Notes: generated from the sequence alone by a model not told the origin. A stretch of DNA of 64,000 nucleotides from Sandarakinorhabdus sp. (GCA_020692215.1 JAIMKW010000001.1:842442-906441); one strand, 5' to 3'; positions 27,113 through 36,276 are shown, numbered from the stretch's first letter. Translations and numbers: made by a program.

Positions 27113-28683
27113 TGGCCAGCCTGGCCGTCGGGCAGGCCTCCGTGCCGATGGTGAGCCATTCGAGCCCGCGGATTGCGATTATCGACATCGGATCCAACTC
27201 GATCCGTCTTGTCGTTTACAAGGGCCTCACCCGAACGCCTGCCGTTCTGTTCAACGAAAAGGTGATGGCCGGGCTTGGTCGGGGCCTTGCCCAGGGCGGG
27301 AAGCTTTCGGACGAATCGATGGACGTGGCGATCACGGCGCTCGCCCGTTTCGCCCTGCTGTGCCAGTCCATGGGTGTGGACAGCCTGCGCGCCGTGGCAA
27401 CAGCCGCCGTCCGCGCTGCCTCCAACGGCCGGGCCTTTGTTGCACGGGTGCTGGCCGAAACCGGAATCGAAGTCGATATCATCGATGGTGAAACCGAAGC
27501 ACGCGGTGCCGCCATGGGCGTGATAGCGGGCATTCCCGATGCTGATGGTGTGGTGGGCGATCTTGGCGGCGGCTCGCTGGAACTGGTGCGCATCAAGATG
27601 GGCCAGCCGCACCAGCGCCTGTCTCTGCCAATGGGCGCGCTGACGCTGGACGCCATCCGCAAGGACAATCGCCGGGCCCTTGCAAACGAGATCGAACAGG
27701 CGCTGGAGAAGCTGGACTGGGCCGAAGCCGGCAAGGGCAGGCCTTTCTATGCGGTAGGCGGCAGCTGGCGCGCGCTGGCTCAGCTCCACATGCACCTCAC
27801 GGGCTGGCCGCTGCCGGTGATCCACCACCATGTCCTGCCTGCTGATGCGCCCGAACGGCTCGTGCGGACACTTGCCCACATCACGGTCAAGTCCCTGAAA
27901 GCCGTGCCTGCCATCTCGTCTTCGCGGGCCTCGCAGTTGCCGGGTGCGGCCTCGATGCTGAAGGCGGTGACCCGCAAGCTGGAGAGTAGCTGCATCATCA
28001 CCTCTGCCTATGGCCTGCGCGAAGGGCTGCTATACCAGGCCCTTTCGCCGGCGGCGCAGCGCCAGGATCCGCTGCTGATGGGCGCGCGGGAAGCCGCCGA
28101 GCGATCCGGCCGCTTTTCCGATGGCAGCGACGGTGACGTGGGCGATGCGCTGCTTCGCTTCACCGATCCGCTGTTTCGCGATGATGGCCTCGCCCATCGC
28201 CGCATCCGCCACGCCGCATGCCTTCTGGCCGATACCGGATGGCGCGCCCATCCCGACATGCGGGCTGAACATGGGATGGATACCGCGCTTCACGGCACAT
28301 GGGTGGGGATCGATGCCGAAGGCCGCGCGATGCTGGCAGCGGCGCTGTGGGTGGTGAACGGCGGCTCCTTGCCATTGGACGGAACCGAGAATGAAACCGC
28401 GATACTGGGGCAACTGGCCCCCCGGCACCTGCTTGACCGCGCGCGTCTGTGGGGCCTTGCGCTCCGCCTGGGGCAGCGGCTTGGCGGCGGTGCAGCCGAA
28501 CCGCTCCAGGGCGCGCATCTCGGCTCGGACGGCCGGGCGCTGATGCTCAGCCTGGCGCGCGAATCCGCCCCGCTTTACGGGGAGCCGGTGCAGCGTCGGC
28601 ATCGTGCTCTGGCGCAGGCTCTGGGGCTTGAGCCACAGCTTCGGGTTCTGACTCCGACGGAGATACAAGCGCTCGCATCCTGA
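27112..28683 (+). CDS. ppx: Exopolyphosphatase, Ppx/GppA family
   Basis: A 523-residue sugar-kinase/HSP70-fold phosphatase that degrades polyphosphate from the ends and/or guanosine pentaphosphate. The phosphate-binding motifs IDIGSNSIRLVVY (near residue 25) and GVVGDLGGGSLELVRI are intact, as is ATAAVRAASNG between them. A C-terminal HD-like helical region (RHAACLLADTGWRAHPDMRAEHG) is the Ppx/GppA type. The ATG overlaps the alaS stop (TGATG). Its last 137 bases overlap, on the opposite strand, the extended 3' end of rnd. Ppx and GppA cannot be separated by reading alone. Confidence 0.92.
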   Translation: MASLAVGQASVPMVSHSSPRIAIIDIGSNSIRLVVYKGLTRTPAVLFNEKVMAGLGRGLAQGGKLSDESMDVAITALARFALLCQSMGVDSLRAVATAAVRAASNGRAFVARVLAETGIEVDIIDGETEARGAAMGVIAGIPDADGVVGDLGGGSLELVRIKMGQPHQRLSLPMGALTLDAIRKDNRRALANEIEQALEKLDWAEAGKGRPFYAVGGSWRALAQLHMHLTGWPLPVIHHHVLPADAPERLVRTLAHITVKSLKAVPAISSSRASQLPGAASMLKAVTRKLESSCIITSAYGLREGLLYQALSPAAQRQDPLLMGAREAAERSGRFSDGSDGDVGDALLRFTDPLFRDDGLAHRRIRHAACLLADTGWRAHPDMRAEHGMDTALHGTWVGIDAEGRAMLAAALWVVNGGSLPLDGTENETAILGQLAPRHLLDRARLWGLALRLGQRLGGGAAEPLQGAHLGSDGRALMLSLARESAPLYGEPVQRRHRALAQALGLEPQLRVLTPTEIQALAS

Positions 28684-29821
28684 GCTTGTTGCCGACAACC
28701 GAGAACCCCAGCCGGCCTTCCACCAGCGCCAGCGCATCCTCGCCGAACATCTGGCGCCGCCAGCCTTCCAGAATCGGCAGCCCTTCGCGAACCCCGGCCG
28801 CCAGCGCCTCCATTTCATCGGATCTGGCGACGAGCTTGGGCGCAACGCCGGTTTCCTTCGCGCGGATTTTAAGCAGCAGTTTCAGAAGGTCGGCAATCAG
28901 CGAGGCTTCCGTCGACAGGCCCGGCCGGTGCTCTTTGGACGGTATTTCGGCATCCGGCAGCGGCACGGCTGACTGGATGGTGGCAACAAGCCGGGCGCCA
29001 ATGGCGTTTCCTGCCCAAGTTGGCGAAAGCCCGCGAACCCGCGCCAGATCGGCCTGGCTGGCGGGGGGAGAGGCCGCGAGATCGGCGAGCGTCTCGTCCT
29101 TCACGATCCGGCCGCGCGGCACATTCTTGTCGCGGGCTTCAAGTTCGCGCCAGCGCGCCAGCGCCTTCAGCCGCCCCAGCACCTCGGGCTTGCGGTTTGG
29201 CAGCTTCAGCCGCTGCCAGGCGCAATCCGGGTCCACCACATAGTGCGACGGATCGGAAAGGCGGGCCATCTCTTCATCCAGCCATTCGCCGCGCCCGGTC
29301 TTCCGCAGGTTCGCCAGCATTTTCGGGAACAGCTGCGAAAGATGGGTGACATCGCCAATGGCATATTGGATCTGTCGCTCAGACAGCGGGCGGCGCGCCC
29401 AATCGGTAAATCGGGCGCCCTTGTCCACCTGATGGCCACTGAAATGCTGCACGAGGTTGGCATAGCTCACCTGTTCGCCCATCCCCATCGCCATCGCGGC
29501 AATCTGGGTATCGAACAGCGGGAACGGCACACGGCCCGCAAGATTCATGAAAATCTCGATATCCTGCCCGCCCGCATGTAGAACTTTCAGCACCGAGTCG
29601 TTGGCCAGAAGCTCCAGAAACGGGCTCAAGTCGATGCCTTCGGCCAGCGGATCGAGTGCAAAAGCATCTTCCGGGCTGGCAAGCTGCACAAGGCAAAGCT
29701 CTGGATAATATGTGTTTTCCCGCATAAACTCGGTGTCCACGCAGACATGGTCGTGGGCCATCAGGCGCTTGCAGAGGCGGGCGAGAGTGTCGGTGTCGGT
29801 GACAAGCGGGTGAATCTGCAT
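28547..29821 (-). CDS. rnd: Ribonuclease D
   Basis: RNase D is a 3'-5' exonuclease of the DEDDy type that trims tRNA and small RNA 3' ends. The 424-residue protein begins MQIHPLVTDTDTLARLCKRL, with DTEFMREN (exo I, 29-36), HAGGQDIEIF (exo II) and QYAIGDVTHL (exo III with Tyr), and then an HRDC domain (WRELEARDKNVPRGRIV). After NKLRMRAL it has a 45-residue Pro/Ala/Glu-rich tail that most Rnd proteins lack; this tail is encoded entirely opposite the 3' end of ppx. I chose ATG 29821 by family length. It is divergent from aspS. Confidence 0.94.
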   Translation of the reverse strand: MQIHPLVTDTDTLARLCKRLMAHDHVCVDTEFMRENTYYPELCLVQLASPEDAFALDPLAEGIDLSPFLELLANDSVLKVLHAGGQDIEIFMNLAGRVPFPLFDTQIAAMAMGMGEQVSYANLVQHFSGHQVDKGARFTDWARRPLSERQIQYAIGDVTHLSQLFPKMLANLRKTGRGEWLDEEMARLSDPSHYVVDPDCAWQRLKLPNRKPEVLGRLKALARWRELEARDKNVPRGRIVKDETLADLAASPPASQADLARVRGLSPTWAGNAIGARLVATIQSAVPLPDAEIPSKEHRPGLSTEASLIADLLKLLLKIRAKETGVAPKLVARSDEMEALAAGVREGLPILEGWRRQMFGEDALALVEGRLGFSVVGNKLRMRALVSPSESEPEAVAQAPEPAPEHDADAAPAPRKAGRIRAPG

Positions 29822-29883
29822 GCCGTCCGTTAGCGGGTTGCAACGCTTGACAAAAGGCCCCGCTGCCGCCTCAAGCCGCGACC

Positions 29884-31674
29884 ATGACACATGCCTACAG
29901 AACGCATCATTGCGCCGAACTCACCGCCGCCCATGCCGGGCACACTGTCCGCCTGTCGGGCTGGATCCACAGAAAGCGCGACCATGGCGGGGTGCTCTTC
30001 ATCGATCTTCGCGATCATTATGGCCTGACCCAGCTGGTCGCCGCCGCTGGATCGCCCCATCTGGAGATGCTGGATCGGCTCCGCTTGGAATCGGTTGTCA
30101 CCATTGATGGCGAAGTTGTGGACCGTGCACCCGGCACGGCAAACCCCAACCTGCCCACCGGTGCCATCGAAGTGCGTGTGCGCGGCGTGACGGCGCAATC
30201 GGAAGCAGCCGAACTTCCGCTTCCGGTTGCCGCCGACACCGATTATCCGGAAGATATCCGGCTGAAATACCGCTTTCTCGATCTCCGCCGTGAGCGAATC
30301 CACCGCAACATCATGCTGCGCTCCAAGGTGATCGCCAGCCTTCGCCAGCGGATGATCGGCCAGGGCTTCACGGAATTCCAGACGCCCATCCTCACCGCAT
30401 CATCGCCCGAAGGTGCGCGCGATTTCCTCGTGCCGTCGCGGCTGCATCCGGGCAAATTCTATGCGCTTCCGCAGGCTCCGCAAATGTTCAAGCAGTTGCT
30501 TATGGTGGCCGGCTTCGATCGCTATTTCCAGATTGCGCCCTGCTTCCGAGATGAAGATGCCCGCGCCGATCGCTCGCCGGGTGAATTCTACCAGCTCGAT
30601 TTCGAGATGAGCTTCGTGACGCAGGAGGATGTGTTTGCCGCCATAGAGCCTGTGCTGGGCGGCCTGTTCGAGGAGTTTGCGCACTGGAACCGGGAAGCGC
30701 CCTGGGCTGTTACCCCCACGCCGTTCCCGCGTATCCCCTATGCCGAGGCAATGCTCAGCTACGGGTCGGATAAGCCGGATCTCAGGAACCCGCTGCGGAT
30801 TGCCGATGTGTCTGGACATTTCCGGCAATCGGGCTTTGGCCTGTTCGAAAGGATTGTCGGCTCGGGCGGCGTTGTTCGCGCCATTCCGGCACCCGGCACG
30901 GCCGACAAGAGCCGCAAATTCTTCGACGACATGAACGAATGGGCGCGAAGCGAGGGCCACGCCGGGCTGGGCTATGTGACCCGCAAGGGCGGGGAATTCG
31001 GTGGCCCGATCGCCAAGAACCATGGCGAGGCGGGCATGATTGCCCTTTTCGATGCACTCGGTCTTGGCCCGGACGACGGCTGCTTCTTTGCCGCGGGCAA
31101 GGAGCTCGCGACGGCAAGGCTTGCAGGCCAGGCGCGCACCCGTGTTGGCGAACAGCTTGGCCTGATCGAGCAGGGCGCCTATCGCTTCTGCTGGATCGTC
31201 GATTTCCCCATGTTCGAAGCTGACGAAGAGACGGGGAAGATCGACTTCTCGCACAACCCCTTCTCCATGCCGCAGGGCGAGCTCGAAGCGCTCGAGACGA
31301 AAGACCCGCTCGATATCCTTGCCTATCAATATGATATCGTGTGCAACGGGGTTGAACTGTCGTCGGGCGCAATCCGGAACCACCGGCCCGATATCATGTA
31401 CAAGGCGTTCGAAATTGCCGGCTACACGCCAGATCAGGTGGATACCAACTTCCCCGGCATGATAAACGCGTTCAAATATGGCGCTCCGCCCCACGGCGGC
31501 TCTGCCCCCGGAGTTGACCGGATCGTGATGTTGTTGGCCGACGAACCGAACATCCGTGAAGTCACGCTGTTCCCGCTGAACCAGAAGGCCGAAGATCTGA
31601 TGATGAACGCGCCGTCCGAGGTGACGGAAAAGCAGCTGCGCGAGCTGCACATCCAGCCTCGCAAGCCCGGCTAG
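29884..31674 (+). CDS. aspS: Aspartyl-tRNA synthetase
   Basis: AspRS charges tRNA-Asp, and in many alphaproteobacteria also tRNA-Asn for the amidotransferase route. The 596-residue bacterial-type protein has the OB-fold anticodon domain ([22 protein letters not shown]), class II motif 2 ([20 protein letters not shown]), the inserted GAD domain, and motif 3 near [13 protein letters not shown]. No ribosome-binding site precedes the ATG, and TTGACA lies 32-37 bases upstream, so the transcript may be leaderless. It is divergent from rnd. Discriminating or non-discriminating type cannot be told here. Confidence 0.97.
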   Translation: MTHAYRTHHCAELTAAHAGHTVRLSGWIHRKRDHGGVLFIDLRDHYGLTQLVAAAGSPHLEMLDRLRLESVVTIDGEVVDRAPGTANPNLPTGAIEVRVRGVTAQSEAAELPLPVAADTDYPEDIRLKYRFLDLRRERIHRNIMLRSKVIASLRQRMIGQGFTEFQTPILTASSPEGARDFLVPSRLHPGKFYALPQAPQMFKQLLMVAGFDRYFQIAPCFRDEDARADRSPGEFYQLDFEMSFVTQEDVFAAIEPVLGGLFEEFAHWNREAPWAVTPTPFPRIPYAEAMLSYGSDKPDLRNPLRIADVSGHFRQSGFGLFERIVGSGGVVRAIPAPGTADKSRKFFDDMNEWARSEGHAGLGYVTRKGGEFGGPIAKNHGEAGMIALFDALGLGPDDGCFFAAGKELATARLAGQARTRVGEQLGLIEQGAYRFCWIVDFPMFEADEETGKIDFSHNPFSMPQGELEALETKDPLDILAYQYDIVCNGVELSSGAIRNHRPDIMYKAFEIAGYTPDQVDTNFPGMINAFKYGAPPHGGSAPGVDRIVMLLADEPNIREVTLFPLNQKAEDLMMNAPSEVTEKQLRELHIQPRKPG

Positions 31675-31707
31675 GCCATCGCCGCCGGTACCGCTGCGGG
31701 AGACGAA

Positions 31708-31738
31708 AAAAGGGGCGGGTTTGTGGCCCGCCCCTTTT
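31708..31738. terminator. Bidirectional intrinsic terminator between aspS and the redoxin gene
   Basis: A 12-bp perfect stem, AAAAGGGGCGGG (31708-31719) with CCCGCCCCTTTT (31727-31738), and a 7-base loop, with A-runs and T-runs on both flanks. It serves two convergent genes. Confidence 0.88.
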
Positions 31739-31759
31739 CAGTCCGTCTGTTCCTTGGGC

Positions 31760-32374
31760 TCAGTATTTCACAGAGCAGCCATAAGGACGGCTCGTTGCCG
31801 TCGCGACAGGGTTGCCCGCTGCGAGGTCGGCCAGCGCCAGCTTCACGAAATTCTGTGCCTTGCCGATATCGGCCGGGTCTGCGCTGGGGATGCTGTCGAT
31901 ACCACCAGCGTAAACCAGCGTGCCTTTCGGGTCGATCACGAACATGTGCGGCGTCGTGCGGGCACCATAGGCCTTTCCGACGGCGCCATTGTGATCGAGC
32001 AGATAGGCCGTGGAGTTGAAGCCCTGACGCTTCATCTTGGCGTTGGCGTCTGCGCCTGACACATGGCCCTGCTTGCCGACGGCGCCTGAGTTGACGGTGA
32101 GCCAGACAACGCCCTGCTTCTTCGCGTCGGCCTGCAGGCGCTGCATATCGCCACCGCCATAGAATTTCTTCACAAAGGGGCAGTCTTCGTTGGTCCATTC
32201 CAGAACCACGGTCTTGCCCTTGAAATCAGACAGGCTGTGCGAGCGGCCATTGCTGTCGGTTGCGGTGAAGGCCGGGGCCGGCTGGCCGACAACCGCACTG
32301 GCGCTGGCCGGTGCGGCCAGCAGGACGGGGGCGGCGATCACAATCGCGGCGGCTGCAAAAAGATGTCTCATCAT
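31760..32374 (-). CDS. Periplasmic redoxin-like protein (thioredoxin fold, one N-terminal Cys)
   Basis: A 204-residue protein with a signal peptide (HLFAAAAIVIAAPVLLAAPASA) and an AhpC/TSA-redoxin domain: GQPAPAFTATDSNGRSHSLSDFKGKTVVLEW, then NEDCPFVKKFY, where a single cysteine stands in place of a CxxC. TTPHMFVIDP holds the conserved cis-proline. A second cysteine lies near the C-terminus (RPYGCSVKY). It follows dsbD by 10 bases on the same strand, so the membrane reductase probably supplies its electrons. A peroxidase-like or thiol-transfer role in the periplasm is inference. Confidence 0.85.
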   Translation of the reverse strand: MMRHLFAAAAIVIAAPVLLAAPASASAVVGQPAPAFTATDSNGRSHSLSDFKGKTVVLEWTNEDCPFVKKFYGGGDMQRLQADAKKQGVVWLTVNSGAVGKQGHVSGADANAKMKRQGFNSTAYLLDHNGAVGKAYGARTTPHMFVIDPKGTLVYAGGIDSIPSADPADIGKAQNFVKLALADLAAGNPVATATSRPYGCSVKY

Positions 32375-32384
32375 GGGATCCTTC

Positions 32385-34457
32385 TTAAGCGTTTGAAGAT
32401 GAACCCTTGCTTGCGAGGGCGGTGAGGGTATCGACTGTCAGGATCTGCGGCAGTTCGGTGATGCTGCCATCGGCGGCATAGAAGAGATAGAGCGGGATAC
32501 CGGCGCGCTGCCGGTCTTCCAGGAATTTGGCGATCGCCGGGTCAGGGCGAGTCCAGTCGCCCACCATCACGCCAATTCCGGCCTGCTGGAAGGCTGCGGC
32601 AACATCGGCCGAGGCAAGGGCCCCCTTTTCATTCACCTTGCAGGTCAGGCACCAGTCGGCGGTGAAATAGAGGAATGTGGGCCTGGCTGCGGCCTGCGCT
32701 TCAGCAAGCGCTTCGGGCGAGAAGGGCGTGGCACCAAGGCCCTGGGGCGCAAGGGCAGAGGCACTGGCGGCGCCGTCTGCTGGCAGCCGGCCAAGGCTGA
32801 TGGGGGCAAGAAGGGCAACCAGCGCCGCCAGCATGGCCGGCACCGTCGTGCGCCCCATGCGCTGTTGCCGCAGCCCCACAACCCAAAGCATGATGGCAAG
32901 CGCCAGCGCGGCCGAAAGACCCAGCATCAGGCCATTGGTGCCCGCCTGGCGCCCCAGCACCCAGGCCAGCGCCAGCGCCGTCAGCAACATGGGAACAGCG
33001 AGCACGCGCCGGAAGGTGATCATCCAGGCGCCTGGCTTGGGCAGACGGCGGCGCAGCGCGGGCACGAAGCCGATCGCCAGGAAGGGCAGAGCGAGCCCCA
33101 GGCCAAGCCCGGCAAACACCGCAAGCCCGGCCGCAGGTGGCAGCACAAGGGCTGCGCCCAGCGCGCCGGCCATGAACGGCCCCGTGCAGGGCGTGGCGAC
33201 AAAGGCCGCGAGCCCGCCGGTGAAGAAAGCGCCCTGTGCACCGGGCCTGGCGGCAAGCGATTGCCCGGTATTGGCCGTGCCAAGGTTCACTTCGAACAGG
33301 CCGGCAAAGTTCAAACCGATGGTGAAGGTGAGCAGCAGCAGGAACAGGATCACGCGCGGATCCTGCAGCTGGAACGCCCATCCGGCCCCGGCACCGGCGC
33401 GTGCAATCAGGATGGCGGCAAGCCCCAGCAGCGTCGTCACCAGCATGACGCCGACGGTATAGGCCAGCCCCTCGGTGCGGGCTGCGGCCTGCGATTCCCC
33501 GGCCTTGGCGAGGCTGAGCGCCTTGAGGCTCAGGATCGGGAAAACACAGGGCATCAGGTTCAAAAGCAGCCCGCCCAGAATCGCAAGGCCAAGCGCTGGA
33601 AGAAATCCCGCCAGCCCTCCCGCAGTGGCCCTGAGTGGCTCGCCGGAGGCAACGGTTCCGGGCGCGGCTGTCAGCGTCAGCCCCATCACGTCGGCCCCGC
33701 GTTCGATCCGCAAAAGCCCTTCCACCTTCGACGGGATCATTCCGGGAACGCCATCGGCTTCCACGATCAGCGCGGCCGGCGTGCGCGTGATGGTCTGCGG
33801 GCTTGCGAACAGGAAGGTATCGTCGCCGGTGGCGAAGAAATGGGCGCCTGTCACCCCATCGCTGTTGGCCAGCGGGACAGACAGTCGGATGCGTTCACCC
33901 TCGCGCTGGAAGGTTGCGGCTTCCATCAACTGGCGGGGAAGCGCCGCGCGGGCTGCTTCGAACCGGGCCTTCTGCGCCGGGTCAGCAGCGCCGTTGCCGA
34001 TTGGAAGGTCCAGTGCCAGTGTCGCGCTTTCGGGAACGCAGATCTTGTCGTCGCAGATCAGCCAGTCCAGCCTGACCTTCAGCGGCAGGGTTTCAGCCTG
34101 TCCCGCTGCAACTTCGACATCGGCCAGCAAGACATTTTCGTGCGAATAGACATGGTTCATGATGCCGGCGACGACGAAGGTTTCGGGCACCGGGTAGCGC
34201 AGGGCGCTTACTGTAACCCCAGCTGGAAGTGTCCACTTCGTGCTGGTGGGCATCCCGCTGTCGCCCGGTGTTTCCCAATAGCTGTGCCATCCGGGCCTTG
34301 GTGTCATCACGAAGCCGATGGTAAAGCGCTGGCCCGGAGCAGGGGCCTGCACTTCGGACACCAGCTCCACGCGGGTGTTTTCCTGCTGCGAAACGGATTG
34401 CGCAGCCAACGGCGACGCGATCATCGTGGCGAAGAGGATCAGGAGACGCGTCAGCAT
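32385..34457 (-). CDS. dsbD: Thiol:disulfide interchange protein DsbD family
   Basis: DsbD passes electrons from cytoplasmic thioredoxin to periplasmic thiol proteins. From ATG 34457 the 690-residue protein has a signal peptide (LILFATMIASPLAAQ), a periplasmic immunoglobulin-like domain with DWLICDDKICVP (Cys135 and Cys140), a membrane core of about eight helices with the redox cysteines in NLMPCVFPI and VATPCTGPF, and a C-terminal thioredoxin-like domain with WCLTCK. The domain order is that of the DsbD/ScsB type. No clear ribosome-binding site is visible, so the start is judged from the signal peptide. It is cotranscribed with the redoxin gene. Confidence 0.93.
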   Translation of the reverse strand: MLTRLLILFATMIASPLAAQSVSQQENTRVELVSEVQAPAPGQRFTIGFVMTPRPGWHSYWETPGDSGMPTSTKWTLPAGVTVSALRYPVPETFVVAGIMNHVYSHENVLLADVEVAAGQAETLPLKVRLDWLICDDKICVPESATLALDLPIGNGAADPAQKARFEAARAALPRQLMEAATFQREGERIRLSVPLANSDGVTGAHFFATGDDTFLFASPQTITRTPAALIVEADGVPGMIPSKVEGLLRIERGADVMGLTLTAAPGTVASGEPLRATAGGLAGFLPALGLAILGGLLLNLMPCVFPILSLKALSLAKAGESQAAARTEGLAYTVGVMLVTTLLGLAAILIARAGAGAGWAFQLQDPRVILFLLLLTFTIGLNFAGLFEVNLGTANTGQSLAARPGAQGAFFTGGLAAFVATPCTGPFMAGALGAALVLPPAAGLAVFAGLGLGLALPFLAIGFVPALRRRLPKPGAWMITFRRVLAVPMLLTALALAWVLGRQAGTNGLMLGLSAALALAIMLWVVGLRQQRMGRTTVPAMLAALVALLAPISLGRLPADGAASASALAPQGLGATPFSPEALAEAQAAARPTFLYFTADWCLTCKVNEKGALASADVAAAFQQAGIGVMVGDWTRPDPAIAKFLEDRQRAGIPLYLFYAADGSITELPQILTVDTLTALASKGSSSNA

Positions 34458-34663
34458 GGTGCGGCACACATAGGGGATGGGCCGGGGGAGGCAAGGGCCT
34501 GGCTTGGAGAGCATGGCACGGAACGGCGGGCAGAGCAGGGGCATCTAGGGCCAGTTCGGGCGGATCGGGCCGCTGGTTACGGCAGTGCCCGGCCGGCAGG
34601 GCAGATTCATCAGGGCAAAGCCGGGGCGCGGGACACTCGGGAGCAGGGCGTGGGACACAAAGA

Positions 34664-34691
34664 AAAAGGGCGGGGAAGACCCCGCCCTTTT
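34664..34691 (-). terminator. Intrinsic terminator of rplM-rpsI
   Basis: AAAAGGGCGGGG (34664-34675) and CCCCGCCCTTTT (34680-34691) form a 12-bp perfect stem with a 4-base loop, ending in a T-run in the direction of rpsI, 14 bases after its stop. The rest of the interval up to dsbD (34458-34663) shows nothing recognisable. Confidence 0.9.
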
Positions 34692-34705
34692 CTCGTATCG
34701 GATGC

Positions 34706-35305
34706 CTAGCGCTTCGAGAACTGGAAGCTGCGGCGGGCCTTGGCCTTGCCATACTTCTTCCGCTCGACAGCCCGGCTGTCGCGGGTGAGGAAGCCCGCAG
34801 ACTTCACCGTTCCGCGCAATGCGGGCTCATAGCGGGTCAGCGCCTGGGCGATGCCGTGCTTTACCGCACCGGCCTGGCCGGAAAGGCCGCCACCGGTCAC
34901 GGTTGCGATCACATCATATTGTTCACGGCGCTCTGCAACATCGAACGGCTGGTTGATAACCAGGCGAAGAGTCGGGCGGGCGAAGTAGATCGACTGGTCG
35001 CGGCCGTTCACGACGATCTTGCCGGTGCCGGGCTTGATCCAGACGCGTGCAACGGCGTCCTTCCGGCGGCCGGTGGCATAGGCGCGGCCGAACTTGTCGA
35101 TGATCTGCGGGCGAAGCGGCATGGCTTCAACCTGCACGACAGGCGCTGCCGGTGCGGCGGCGACTTCAGCGACGCCATCGGCGCTTGCGGCGTCCGGTGC
35201 GGCTTCGGCAACGGGTGCGGGGGCTGCAGCGGCATCCGCCTTCAGCTTTGCGAGATCCGCAAGCGACATGCGGGTATCTTCCTGGGGGGTGTTGTCGGTG
35301 CTCAT
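34706..35305 (-). CDS. rpsI: 30S ribosomal protein S9 with N-terminal extension
   Basis: S9 binds the 30S head and reaches the P-site tRNA with its C-terminal tail. The conserved ~135-residue core begins near [20 protein letters not shown] and ends with the diagnostic [11 protein letters not shown]. The protein is 199 residues in all: an Ala/Pro/acid-rich N-terminal extension of about 62 residues precedes the core. The start (TAATG overlap with rplM stop) is well supported and the frame continues without break, so the extension is probably real, as in some other alphaproteobacteria. It is cotranscribed with rplM. Confidence 0.95.
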   Translation of the reverse strand: MSTDNTPQEDTRMSLADLAKLKADAAAAPAPVAEAAPDAASADGVAEVAAAPAAPVVQVEAMPLRPQIIDKFGRAYATGRRKDAVARVWIKPGTGKIVVNGRDQSIYFARPTLRLVINQPFDVAERREQYDVIATVTGGGLSGQAGAVKHGIAQALTRYEPALRGTVKSAGFLTRDSRAVERKKYGKAKARRSFQFSKR

Positions 35306-35778
35306 TATGCGGCCACCTTGTTCTTGCGGTTCATCGAGGCGACGTCGAGCACTTCGGGAGACTGCGCGCCATGCGGGTGTTCGGTTCCGGCAAAGATGCG
35401 AAGGTTGCGCATCTGCTGGCGGCCCAGCGGGCCGCGCGGGATCATCCGCTCGACGGCCTTTTCCAGAACGCGCTCGGGGAAGCGGCCTTCCAGCAGCTTG
35501 TCGGCGCGCACTTCCTTGATGCCGCCGATATAGCCGGTGTGGCGATAGTACATCTTCTGCGTAGCCTTGCGGCCGGTGAAGCGCACCTTTTCGGCGTTGA
35601 TGATGATGACATTGTCACCACAATCGACATGCGGGGTGAAGCTGGTCTTGTGCTTGCCGCGCAGGCGGTTTGCAACGATGGACGCAAGGCGGCCGACAAC
35701 AAGGCCGTCGGCGTCGATCAGGATCCATTTCTTTTCGACTTCGGCGGGCTTCACCGAAGCAGTCTGTCTCGTCAACAT
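35305..35778 (-). CDS. rplM: 50S ribosomal protein L13
   Basis: L13 is an early 50S assembly protein. The 157-residue sequence has [18 protein letters not shown] at the N-terminus, [21 protein letters not shown], and the signature [29 protein letters not shown] precedes the ATG. rpsI follows with a one-base overlap, the standard rplM-rpsI operon. The upstream 114 bases contain a strong AT-rich dyad at 35857-35874. Confidence 0.97.
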   Translation of the reverse strand: MLTRQTASVKPAEVEKKWILIDADGLVVGRLASIVANRLRGKHKTSFTPHVDCGDNVIIINAEKVRFTGRKATQKMYYRHTGYIGGIKEVRADKLLEGRFPERVLEKAVERMIPRGPLGRQQMRNLRIFAGTEHPHGAQSPEVLDVASMNRKNKVAA

Positions 35779-35856
35779 GGGAGGTCCTTAGACGGAATTT
35801 CGTATCTGATGGCGGGGCCATGCCGCAACAGGCCGGAAAAGGCAAGAAAATCTTCC

Positions 35857-35874
35857 GTGGTATTATGATACCAC
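35857..35874. promoter_or_regulatory. AT-rich dyad GTGGTAT-TATG-ATACCAC upstream of rplM
   Basis: GTGGTAT (35857-35863) and ATACCAC (35868-35874) are perfect 7-bp arms around a 4-base centre, flanked by further pairing TTCC and GGAA, and followed on the minus strand by a T-rich stretch. It could be the terminator of the ctaA-DUF2237 unit or an operator near the rplM promoter; the arms resemble GntR-type half-sites only loosely. Confidence 0.45.
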
Positions 35875-35892
35875 AAGGAAAATTCCGCTCTT

Positions 35893-36276
35893 TCAGCGCG
35901 CTGCGGAGGTGTCCTCTGCCGCATGGGCCTGCAAATGCCCCAGCAGCGTCACGTCCAGCGCGCGCTGGTTGGTGGCCTCCAGCACAACGGGCGGCGCAAA
36001 GCCCGCAACCCGCGCTTCTTCCCAGCGCGTTGCGCACAGGCACCAGCGATCGCCCGGCTTCAATCCGGCAAAGCCATAGTCTGGCCGCGGGGTGGACAGA
36101 TCGTTCCCGACCGTTCTGGAAAATGCGAGGAACTCCTCGCTCACAATGGCGCACACATGGTGCCGTCCTTCGTCGTTCGGGGCGGCGCTGCAGCAGCCAT
36201 CGCGGAACCAGCCGGTCAGCGGATCGAACGAGCAGGGCACCAGCGGGCCGCCCAGAAGATTGAGGTCATTGCTCAA
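35893..36276 (-). CDS. DUF2237 family protein
   Basis: A 127-residue cytoplasmic protein of the DUF2237 type: NLLGGPLVPCSFDPLTGWFRDGCC, then HHVCAIVSEEFLAFSRTVGNDLSTP, and GDRWCLCATRWEEA. Several conserved cysteines are visible (PCS, GCC, HVC, WCLC), which may bind metal, but no activity is established. Translation probably begins at TTG 36276, which overlaps the ctaA TGA as TTGA; this gives the normal family length. It is the last gene of the ctaA unit. Confidence 0.85.
   Translation of the reverse strand: MSNDLNLLGGPLVPCSFDPLTGWFRDGCCSAAPNDEGRHHVCAIVSEEFLAFSRTVGNDLSTPRPDYGFAGLKPGDRWCLCATRWEEARVAGFAPPVVLEATNQRALDVTLLGHLQAHAAEDTSAAR

Noticed and set aside
32865..34709. A 614-codon frame antisense to dsbD
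   Set aside because: Very Gln/Arg/His-rich with no family motif; the minus strand encodes a complete DsbD.
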